A DNA stretch of 30,480 nt from assembly GCA_002351705.1 (NCBI GenBank), contig DEHC01000035.1, forward strand, positions 1 through 30,480, written 5' to 3'. Source of the DNA: Gammaproteobacteria bacterium UBA2810 (GTDB lineage: Bacteria > Pseudomonadota > Gammaproteobacteria > Enterobacterales > Succinivibrionaceae). The position numbers and the translations under genes were made by a program. The notes under the pieces were generated by a model, which had not been told where the DNA came from, did no database searches, and saw nothing but the letters and a program-made list of their open reading frames with translations. Each line of letters starts with the position of its first letter. Within the stretch, counting starts at the first letter, position 1. Below are positions 1 through 9,155 of the stretch, one piece after another.

Positions 1-11
1 GTCACTTCATA

Positions 12-125
12 TTATCTGAAATTGATCTGCCTCTCCTTTGCGCGGATGACCGCCTGCCTCACCGCCTCACGTTTCTGCTCCTCAGAAACGTCACTGCCGT
101 TTTCCGGGGTATCAGCCATTTTCAT
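12..125 (-). CDS. Possible 37-aa small protein, function unknown
   Basis: A short open frame encodes a charged peptide that starts MKMADTPENGSD and ends RAKERQINFR. A GAGG lies just upstream of two in-frame ATGs: three bases before the one at 125 and nine before the one at 119, so the second is the better spaced start. The stretch EAVRQAVIRAKERQ is predicted helical and recalls the alanine/lysine repeats at the end of RnfC-type proteins, but this is only a compositional resemblance. It is the gene downstream of secA on the same strand, separated from it by a terminator. It may be spurious. Confidence 0.35.
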   Translation of the reverse strand: MKMADTPENGSDVSEEQKREAVRQAVIRAKERQINFR

Positions 126-280
126 GTACCTCACAGAATGAATGGTGCATCTGCTGCAAAGAATCCGAGAGAGAAAATCGCAGCAGCCCATTCATATTCG
201 CCGCAATTCCGGAACATGTCAAAACCCGACTGGCTCTTTTGGGACTGCAGTCACGCAGACTTGCGTCAGCACCAGTACTG

Positions 281-311
281 AAAATTAAAAAGGGCCGCAA
301 GATGCGGCCCT
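281..311 (-). terminator. Intrinsic terminator of secA
   Basis: An 8-bp perfect stem (AGGGCCGC, 291-298, with GCGGCCCT, 304-311) with loop AAGAT lies 26 bases past the secA stop. On the minus strand it is followed by a T-rich run (complement of 281-290). Confidence 0.85.
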
Positions 312-336
312 CTGCAGTTATTTCAAAGACTTTCTA

Positions 337-3087
<2,751 letters not shown>

Positions 3088-3110
3088 ATCCGTACCTTAA
3101 ACAAAACTCC

Positions 3111-3123
3111 GCGCCCGGGGCGC
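3111..3123 (-). promoter_or_regulatory. GC-rich hairpin in the secA leader
   Basis: GCGCCC-G-GGGCGC lies about 24 bases before the secA ATG in the 115-bp gap after mltD. A TATATT hexamer (minus strand, 3168..3163) could be the -10 of a secA promoter, though no good -35 is visible. The hairpin would sit in the leader. No SecM-like arrest peptide is encoded here. Confidence 0.3.
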
Positions 3124-3202
3124 TCTCCCCGCCGGCTGCGGTGCCGCAAAAAACTGATGGGTAATATATGGGGACGCTTTTAAATGATCCCCGTGAAAAA
3201 GA

Positions 3203-4207
3203 TCAGAAATCTCCGAATGTCTTCTCTATCCGGTCGACGTCGTCCACAGGCGCCAGGATCCTTCTGATATTGAACTTCTTCAGTGAGGTCTTCTCGGAGA
3301 CGCTGATATTGAGCCTGCGCAGCTCGCTCAGGGAAAGGTCAGCCTTCTTCGCGATTTCCTCGAGGCTGTCCGCGCTCCCCACGTCAGCGTAGACCGCGTA
3401 CTCGCGGTACGGGGTGTCGGGGAGCGTATAGCTGTTGCTCTCATGGTTCCTGAGGAGATCGGCGAAGGCGAGGATCCTCGATACATACTTCCTCGTGAAG
3501 GGAGGTATGTCGAGCGACCAGAAGTCCGTCGGGAGGCCGGAGGCCTGGCGGCGTTTGATCTGCTTCTTGATGTTGTAGGGGCCCATGCCGTAGGCCGCGA
3601 TGGTGGTGAGCCAGTCGCCTCCCACCTCGTCGTTGAGGCGGAGGAGGTACTCGCAGGCCGCGCGGGTCGACTTGAGGGGGTCCTTCCTCTCGTCTATGCC
3701 CTTCCCGACGCGCAGTCCCATGCCCCTCGCCGTGGTCGGGGTGAACTGCCAGAGCCCCGCGGGCCCTGATCTCGAGACCGCGGAGGGGTCGAAATGGCTC
3801 TCCTGCAGTGCTATGAGGACGAGCTCGGCGGGGATTTCCCGGTTCTTGAACTCGTTGTAGATAATGTAGATGTAGGGGTCGGCGTCCTTCAGGACCTTTG
3901 AGTAGTACTTCCCGGCCTTCGAGAGCTTGCTCTTCTCACGGGTGACCTCCGGGCGGTCGGCCCCCTCGAGCTCGAAGTCGCCAACGAGGGCCTCCCAGAT
4001 CCTGGCGTCCTCGGTGCCGGAGACGCTGAAGCCGTCCCTCCTGTCCCTGCCGCCCCTGCGGTCGCCGGATCTTGCGGATATGCTCTCGGAGGATGACGCC
4101 GCGCCCTGCGTGTCAGGATCGGAGCCTCCCGTCGAGACGCATCCTGCAAGGATCAGGCATGCCGCCGTGGTCAGGATGAGAAGTCTGAGAGTCTGTTCCT
4201 TTATCAA
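3203..4207 (-). CDS. mltD: MltD-like membrane-bound lytic murein transglycosylase (lipoprotein)
   Basis: Predicted to cleave the MurNAc-GlcNAc bond of peptidoglycan from the periplasmic side of a membrane. I place the start at TTG 4207: GGAG lies eight bases upstream, and it yields a clean lipoprotein signal (LRLLILTTAACLILAGC, lipidated Cys about residue 23). A longer frame to 4258 would add 17 unconvincing residues. The SLT domain has the catalytic Glu in ALQESHFDPSA (about residue 136), then GPAGLWQFTP and IAAYGMGP. TDFWSLDIPPFTRKYV is typical of MltD. The last 45 residues resemble one degenerate LysM, whereas E. coli MltD (about 450 aa) has two. A low-complexity Ser/Arg/Asp stretch follows the lipid anchor. 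The gene ends 115 bp before secA. Confidence 0.88.
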   Translation of the reverse strand: MIKEQTLRLLILTTAACLILAGCVSTGGSDPDTQGAASSSESISARSGDRRGGRDRRDGFSVSGTEDARIWEALVGDFELEGADRPEVTREKSKLSKAGKYYSKVLKDADPYIYIIYNEFKNREIPAELVLIALQESHFDPSAVSRSGPAGLWQFTPTTARGMGLRVGKGIDERKDPLKSTRAACEYLLRLNDEVGGDWLTTIAAYGMGPYNIKKQIKRRQASGLPTDFWSLDIPPFTRKYVSRILAFADLLRNHESNSYTLPDTPYREYAVYADVGSADSLEEIAKKADLSLSELRRLNISVSEKTSLKKFNIRRILAPVDDVDRIEKTFGDF

Positions 4208-4250
4208 CTGATCCGCTCCGAACGAAACGCTGTCCCCCGGAGGGGACTTT

Positions 4251-4295
4251 AAAAACAAAAAAGGGGCCGCATGCCCACGGGAAGAGGAAGGCCCC
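4251..4295 (-). terminator. Intrinsic terminator of srmB
   Basis: GGGGCC (4263-4268) pairs with GGCCCC (4290-4295), followed on the minus strand by a long T-rich tract (complement of 4251-4262). It lies 87 bases past the srmB stop and ahead of mltD. The loop is long but contains further GGG/CCC pairing. Confidence 0.7.
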
Positions 4296-4314
4296 GCTTC
4301 CCGGCACGGGGTCT

Positions 4315-4323
4315 ATTTTATCA
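4315..4323 (-). promoter_or_regulatory. Extended -10 promoter element of mltD
   Basis: Minus strand TGA-TAAAAT followed by AG, about 108 bases before the mltD start. It has the TGn extension, and no convincing -35 is visible. It lies between the srmB stop and the srmB terminator, so an mltD transcript from here must read through that hairpin. Confidence 0.4.
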
Positions 4324-4382
4324 GAAAAAGCTTGTGAGTCCCGGCGCATTCCGGGACAGGCGTCACAGAGGCGCAGAATGCG

Positions 4383-5756
4383 TTACTCCGCCGGCGCTCC
4401 GGCCTCCTTCCCGTCCGGCCGGGCGTCCCTGGCGGCCTTTGCCCTTCTCGCGGCGGCCTTTGCCGCGAAGTCCGGCTTCCCCTTGTCCTTTATGTTCTTG
4501 TCCTTTTTCTTCTTCTGGGCTTTGAGCTGCTGCTTCTTTTCCTTCTGACGCTCGTCCTCCTTCGCGTCCTTTCTCTTCTTGCCCTTCACGCGGCCGCTGA
4601 ATACCGGCGCCCTGGTCTTCGGCTCAAGCCCCTCGATGACGCGGCGGCGCACGGTCTCCCCGGTGTAGCGCTCAATCTTCCCGACCATCTCGAAATCATG
4701 CGCCTCAACAAGGCTCACCGCCGTGCCGCTCTTACCCGCGCGGCCGGTGCGCCCGATGCGGTGGACGTAGACGTCTGCTCCCCAGGGGAGATCGTAGTTG
4801 ATGACATGGGTGACGTCCGGAAGATCGATGCCGCGCGCAGCGACATCGGTCGCGAGCATGACCTTCACCGCGCCTCCGGAGAAGCGGCTCACCGACTCCG
4901 CGCGCCTCTCCTGCTCCATCTCGCCGCGGAGCGTCGCGTGCTCGACTCCCCTGTTCTGGAGGAACTTAGAGAGGTCCTCGAGGCGCTCGCGGGTCCTCAC
5001 GAAGACGAGGACCCTCGAGTAATTCTCCCTGGCGAGGAGATTGAGGAGTATCGAGCGCTTGTGCTCAAGGGAGTCGCAGTAGCAGTAGTACTGCGGGATC
5101 TTCCTGTGCTCGCTCCTCGGGGCCTCGGTCCTCACCGTGAGCGGATCCTTCAGGCACTCCTCCGCGAACTTCTCGACTCCCCTTCCCTCAAGGGTTGCGG
5201 AGAAAAGCATCACCTGCGCGCGCTCGGGGACCGACGAGACAATCTGGAGGACATCCGGCCCGAAGCCCATGTCGAGCATGCGGTCCGCCTCGTCAATCAC
5301 CATTACCCTCACGTTCCTGCCGTCAAAGAGGCCGATGCGCCGGTACTCGAGGAGCCTCCCCGGGGTCGCCACAATTATCTCGGCGCCCGCCGAAAGGGCC
5401 TCCTCCTGCCCGTCGTAGCCCTCGCCGCCGATTACGGCCGAGGCGCTGAACCCGAGATCCTTCCCGAGGCGCGAGAACTCGGCAACGGTCTGCAGCGCTA
5501 TCTCGCGGGTCGGGGAGATGACGAGGACCGAAGGAGATCCGGGACGCCTCCTCACCGGGCTGTCGATGAGCAGCTGCAGCGCGGGAATGACAAAGGCGCC
5601 GGTCTTGCCTGTTCCGGTCGGCGACTCGGCCATGATGTCGCGCCCGAGGAGCGCTTCGGGGATGACCTTCTGCTGTACGGAGGTAGGCTTCCTCCAGCCG
5701 GCGTCAGCCACCGCTGAGAGAAGACGGTCATCAAGATCCAGTTCAGAAAAATCCAT
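4383..5756 (-). CDS. srmB: SrmB-type DEAD-box RNA helicase
   Basis: ATP-dependent RNA helicase. SrmB of E. coli acts early in 50S ribosome assembly. The start is the ATG at 5756 (MDFSELDLDDRLLSAV), giving 457 aa against 444 in E. coli. The open frame runs 101 codons further upstream, but that part is not SrmB-like and overlaps the promoter. Motif I PTGTGKT is at about 46-52, DEAD at 155-158, SAT at 186-188, and HRIGRTGRAG at about 331-340. SLVEAHD and the EPKTRAP block after the helicase core are SrmB-specific resemblances. The last ~70 residues are a Lys/Arg/Ala-rich tail expected to bind RNA. It is divergent from the PilZ gene. Confidence 0.93.
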   Translation of the reverse strand: MDFSELDLDDRLLSAVADAGWRKPTSVQQKVIPEALLGRDIMAESPTGTGKTGAFVIPALQLLIDSPVRRRPGSPSVLVISPTREIALQTVAEFSRLGKDLGFSASAVIGGEGYDGQEEALSAGAEIIVATPGRLLEYRRIGLFDGRNVRVMVIDEADRMLDMGFGPDVLQIVSSVPERAQVMLFSATLEGRGVEKFAEECLKDPLTVRTEAPRSEHRKIPQYYCYCDSLEHKRSILLNLLARENYSRVLVFVRTRERLEDLSKFLQNRGVEHATLRGEMEQERRAESVSRFSGGAVKVMLATDVAARGIDLPDVTHVINYDLPWGADVYVHRIGRTGRAGKSGTAVSLVEAHDFEMVGKIERYTGETVRRRVIEGLEPKTRAPVFSGRVKGKKRKDAKEDERQKEKKQQLKAQKKKKDKNIKDKGKPDFAAKAAARRAKAARDARPDGKEAGAPAE

Positions 5757-5829
5757 TGCACCACCGATAGGGAAAGAAATGAAGAGGCATATCTGGCGGA
5801 AAGGGAAAAGCACTCCGCCTCGCGGTGCT

Positions 5830-5838
5830 ATTTTAACA
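5830..5838 (-). promoter_or_regulatory. Extended -10 promoter element of srmB
   Basis: Minus strand TGT-TAAAAT followed by AGC, 74 bases before the srmB ATG. It has the TGn extension that can replace a -35, and no good -35 is seen. Confidence 0.45.
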
Positions 5839-5985
5839 GGAACACAGGGCAGGCTGTGCGCCATGCGGCACGGTTCATCAGGAAAAGGTCCCTCCTTTTC
5901 CCGCGCGGCGGGATCCCGTGCCTCACCCTCCAGGTGCGGAAATTTTCTCAAATAATGACGGCGTTCACCTGTCTTGTCATAAATG

Positions 5986-6004
5986 ATGCATATAATTAGT
6001 GCAT
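5986..6004 (+). promoter_or_regulatory. Promoter of the PilZ gene with an inverted repeat over the -10
   Basis: A perfect TATAAT (5991-5996) is enclosed by ATGCA (5986-5990) and TGCAT (6000-6004), an inverted repeat with a 9-base spacer. TTGTCA at 5974 is too close to be the -35, and TTCACC at 5964 is a bit far. The start codon is at 6053. The repeat could be an operator, but the arms are only 5 bp. Confidence 0.5.
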
Positions 6005-6018
6005 TGATGTTGCAAAGA

Positions 6019-6032
6019 AGTCCCCAGGGACT
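6019..6032 (+). promoter_or_regulatory. Leader hairpin before the PilZ gene
   Basis: AGTCCC-CA-GGGACT is a perfect 6-bp inverted repeat in the predicted 50-base leader, 20 bases before the start codon. It could be a leader stem or a protein site; nothing else identifies it. Confidence 0.35.
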
Positions 6033-6052
6033 GTAATTAAGACGGGCGCAAT

Positions 6053-8458
6053 ATGGCATTGGAGCAGGATCAGATAAATTCCTTCGTGGACGGGATAATC
6101 AGCAGGTACCGCGACGCGGACTTCAAGAACATCCTTGAGCAGGCGATGGACGAGGCCGGCGCGGACAAGGGCGACCGCTACCTGATCCGGCTCGAGATCG
6201 GACGGAGGACCGCCCCCTGCATCCGCTCGATGGACTTCAGGGACGACCGCGCCGCGGAGCTGCGCGAGGTGCAGGGAGTTAAGCACTTCCTCGCCCCTGA
6301 GGACGAGAAGGTCCTCGAGAGCGCCATCAGCTTCTACCAGGGCGTCTACACCCTCGGCGTCTGGGAGATGGTCACCGCGGCACACCGCGCGAGGATGGAG
6401 CAGGAGCGGGCCGAGGCGCAGGCCGCGCTTGACCGCCCGGCAGCCGCGCAGGGCTCCCCGGAGTCATTCGAGACCGAGCCCGTGGTGTTCGCGAGCTACA
6501 CCAGGCGCCAGGAAGAGCGCATGCGCTACATCACTCCCGTGAAAATCTACGTGAACGGGCAGACCCTTGAGGGAAAGACCAACGACCTCTCGGTCTCGGG
6601 CATCCGCGTCTCCCTCCAGAAGGAACAGCCGCTCTCGAAGAATGACGAGGCGCTCGTGACCTTCACCGAGCTGCGCGCCAAGGTCTCCCGGCTGCAGCAG
6701 CCCGCGCTCACGAGGATCAGGTACCATGTGCTCCGCACCCAGGGCCAGGGCTCCAAGTTCTCCGTCACCCTGCTCCGGAACGCGGACAACCCCTCCTTCG
6801 AGTCTCTCATCAGCAGGTTCATAGACAACAACAAGCTCCGCTATACGGTGAATGTCGACCACCTGCTGAGCACCCTTTCCGCCAAGTGCTACGAGCAGTA
6901 CTACACGCCGAAAATCACCTGCCTTCCGTTCTTCATGACGGGGGAGCCCCCGAAAATCACCTCGGTGCTCAAGAGCCAGGGTAACTCCGGTATCCTCGAG
7001 TACTGGCGCGACGAGAACAACCAGGACCGCATAGCCTCGATCCTGCCGCAGAACAGGCTGAGCCTCCTCATGGAGGAGGCCGACGGCGAGCGCTATGACT
7101 TCATCTACTGCTTCAAGGTCATGTCAAAGGGCAGGGTCGTATTCTATTCGGCGACCAGCATCGAGCTCCGGCGCACCGGGCTCGGCTCCCTCTTCATCAG
7201 CACCGGGCGGAAGCTCGCCTCCTGGCGCGTGTTCCGGCTTGACATCGAGAAGGCCGACGTAAAGCGCGACGGCGTCGCGTCATTCGTCTCGGAGAACTTC
7301 AACCCTCTTTTCCGCGAGTACGTCGTGAACTCGGTCACCGCCATAAGCTACGTCGGCGCGATCACGGAGGTCGAGGAGGGCTCCGGCGGGCTCACCCCGG
7401 AGGAGACCTCCGAGGTGTCGGATCAGATCATGCTCTCGATCTTCCGTCACGGCGGCGATGCCGAGCCGGTGCAGTTCTACATGCTCGGCGGGAAGAAGCT
7501 GAGGAAGGAGCCCCGCTACCCGCACAAGACTTCGGTCGAGATTAGCGAGAACAGCGAGGAGCAGCCCGGCTGGACGAACGACGTCTCGACCTCCGGACTC
7601 CAGATCCAGACCGACGAGCCGATTGACGTGGAGAAGGACGATGTCCTTAAAATCAGCCTCCCCGAGATGCAGGAGCTCACGAAGTCCATCTCCCTCAAGG
7701 ACATGCCCTACCGCGTGGTCCACGCGAACGAGAGCCACACGGTGATAAACCTCGAGGCCGACAGCTCGGTGAGGAACCACCCGGGGAAGAAGTTCTTCAC
7801 CGACCTCATCGACAGCAACCCGGACGTCCTGAAGCCGCAGAAGGAGATGCGCGATCTCGAGAGCATGACGAACGCCATGCGCGCGCTCTTCGTCCGCCAC
7901 ATATTCTCACTTCCGGTGTTCCTCGGGCGCGTGAAGGGGAGCATCGGCGCCGCGGGCGTCAGCGAGTACCCGAGGAAGGGCTGCGCAGTCTTCCACGACA
8001 TGTCGCCGAAGGGCCAGAGAGGGTTCAACCTCTACCCGCTCCTCCATGACGGCATGATGAAGGCCCTCATAGAAGATCCGCTCAAGGAGCTCGGCGACAG
8101 CCAGGAGACCGTGCGCACCGTCGTCTACATCGGGAGAATCGGCGTGAGCGGCGAGATCCGCTACCTCACCGTAAGGGAGGAGGACTTCGCCGACTCCGGG
8201 CAGAGGCTGAAGTTCATCCGGGAGTCCCAGAGCCGCGGCACGTTCTCGGCGCTCAAGCTCTTCCTCTCGAAGACCGGAAGGCCTGATCTTGCCGATATTG
8301 CCAAAGATTTGAATTATGTGGCAAAATACGCGGTGCACAAGGCAAGGGCGCTCAAAAACGCCATGAGGAGCGTCACGGCAGTGCTCGACATCGTCGACAT
8401 CACCGAGGAGGTGCTGCTCTGCTCCGGAGCCGCGGAGGACAGCGGCCAGAAGAAGTGA
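6053..8458 (+). CDS. Large protein with two PilZ domains, predicted c-di-GMP receptor
   Basis: An 801-aa cytoplasmic protein with no signal peptide or membrane segment. Two PilZ domains are visible, each with both c-di-GMP-binding signatures. The first has RQEER (RxxxR) near residue 154 and NDLSVSG about 30 residues later; the second has RKEPR near residue 484 and NDVSTSG about 30 residues later. The regions before, between and after them (about 150, 230 and 210 residues) show no family I recognise. It should bind cyclic di-GMP, but the output is unknown. No cyclase, phosphodiesterase or motility gene is nearby. The ATG has only a weak ribosome site (AAGACGGG). It is divergently transcribed from srmB and upstream of hupA, with no clear terminator after it. 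Confidence 0.85.
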   Translation: MALEQDQINSFVDGIISRYRDADFKNILEQAMDEAGADKGDRYLIRLEIGRRTAPCIRSMDFRDDRAAELREVQGVKHFLAPEDEKVLESAISFYQGVYTLGVWEMVTAAHRARMEQERAEAQAALDRPAAAQGSPESFETEPVVFASYTRRQEERMRYITPVKIYVNGQTLEGKTNDLSVSGIRVSLQKEQPLSKNDEALVTFTELRAKVSRLQQPALTRIRYHVLRTQGQGSKFSVTLLRNADNPSFESLISRFIDNNKLRYTVNVDHLLSTLSAKCYEQYYTPKITCLPFFMTGEPPKITSVLKSQGNSGILEYWRDENNQDRIASILPQNRLSLLMEEADGERYDFIYCFKVMSKGRVVFYSATSIELRRTGLGSLFISTGRKLASWRVFRLDIEKADVKRDGVASFVSENFNPLFREYVVNSVTAISYVGAITEVEEGSGGLTPEETSEVSDQIMLSIFRHGGDAEPVQFYMLGGKKLRKEPRYPHKTSVEISENSEEQPGWTNDVSTSGLQIQTDEPIDVEKDDVLKISLPEMQELTKSISLKDMPYRVVHANESHTVINLEADSSVRNHPGKKFFTDLIDSNPDVLKPQKEMRDLESMTNAMRALFVRHIFSLPVFLGRVKGSIGAAGVSEYPRKGCAVFHDMSPKGQRGFNLYPLLHDGMMKALIEDPLKELGDSQETVRTVVYIGRIGVSGEIRYLTVREEDFADSGQRLKFIRESQSRGTFSALKLFLSKTGRPDLADIAKDLNYVAKYAVHKARALKNAMRSVTAVLDIVDITEEVLLCSGAAEDSGQKK

Positions 8459-8552
8459 GGCACCGGATCAGCGCGGCCGGCAGTCTTTTAGCGGAAAACT
8501 GGTTATTTTTTGACTGAAAACGGTGCGCTTGCGCAAATTTCGAAAAAATAAA

Positions 8553-8580
8553 TTTCAAACATGTTTATTTTTTCTATGAT
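8553..8580 (+). promoter_or_regulatory. Probable hupA promoter
   Basis: TATGAT (8575-8580) lies in a very AT-rich stretch, with a poor -35 (TTTCAA, 8553-8558) 16 bases upstream. A-rich sequence before it could act as an UP element. This would give a leader of about 110 bases. Confidence 0.4.
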
Positions 8581-8641
8581 TTAATACAGAATACGTCCCG
8601 ACACGCCGCGGTTTATCCGTCTGCGATAAGGACTTGAGTAA

Positions 8642-8664
8642 TGCGTCTTTCGCGAGAAAGCGCA
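8642..8664 (+). promoter_or_regulatory. hupA leader hairpin with a GCGA tetraloop
   Basis: TGCG (8642-8645), a bulged T, CTTTC (8647-8651), loop GCGA (8652-8655), GAAAG (8656-8660), CGCA (8661-8664): nine base pairs closed by a GNRA-type tetraloop, 35 bases before the ATG. No T-tract follows, so it is not a terminator. A role in mRNA stability or translation control is inferred. Confidence 0.5.
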
Positions 8665-8699
8665 GGAACTAACAGTTAAAAAGGGTTTTTAAGGATACT

Positions 8700-8975
8700 A
8701 TGAACAAAACCGAATTAATTGACGCTATTGCCGACAAGACCAACAAGAATAAGTCTGATGCCAAGCAGGTTCTTGAAGCCGCCCTTGCGGCAATCCAGGA
8801 GACCCTCGAGAAGGGTGACCAGGTTCAGCTGGTCGGTTTCGGCACCTTCAAGGTATCACACCGCAACGCACGCACCGGCCGCAACCCGAGAACCGGCGAG
8901 TCCATCGAGATCCAGGCTTCCAACGTTCCTTCCTTCGTCGCAGGCAAGGCATTCAAGGACGCCCTCAACAAGTAA
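8700..8975 (+). CDS. hupA: DNA-binding protein HU
   Basis: Histone-like nucleoid protein, 91 aa against the usual 90. It bends and compacts DNA as a dimer. The N-terminal helices MNKTELIDAIADKT, the saddle GDQVQLVGFGTFKV, and the arm RTGRNPRTGESIEI are all present, with the conserved proline in NVPSFVAGK at the end of the DNA-binding arm. It is closer to HU-alpha than to IHF. AAGGA lies five bases before the ATG. It is a single-gene unit with its own promoter, structured leader and strong terminator. Confidence 0.96.
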   Translation: MNKTELIDAIADKTNKNKSDAKQVLEAALAAIQETLEKGDQVQLVGFGTFKVSHRNARTGRNPRTGESIEIQASNVPSFVAGKAFKDALNK

Positions 8976-8988
8976 TCTCATGGGCAGG

Positions 8989-9012
8989 CGGCTCTTACAA
9001 AAAAAAGAGCCG
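8989..9012 (+). other. Hairpin after hupA without T-tract
   Basis: CGGCTCTT (8989-8996) pairs with AAGAGCCG (9005-9012) around an A-rich loop. It precedes the true terminator and may protect the 3' end of the message. Confidence 0.4.
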
Positions 9013-9040
9013 GTGATGGGCCTGTTTCGTGTAAAATGAG

Positions 9041-9069
9041 ATCCGCGCCGCAAGGCGCGGATTTTTTTT
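9041..9069 (+). terminator. Intrinsic terminator of hupA
   Basis: A 9-bp perfect stem ATCCGCGCC / GGCGCGGAT with GCAA loop, followed by eight T. Confidence 0.93.
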
Positions 9070-9155
9070 GCCCTGCAGGAAGGCGAGTCAGCCAAGCTTA
9101 AGACGCTGCGGCAGGGCGGATCTGCTTTTTTTGTTCCCGGAACCGGTGATAAGCA

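Noticed and set aside
112..300. A 62-codon minus-strand frame before the small ORF
   Set aside because: It runs through the secA terminator region and overlaps the better small ORF; no ribosome site.
3088..3202. A secM-like arrest peptide upstream of secA
   Set aside because: No open frame with a signal peptide or an FSTPVWISQAQGIRAGP-type arrest sequence is present in the 115-bp gap.
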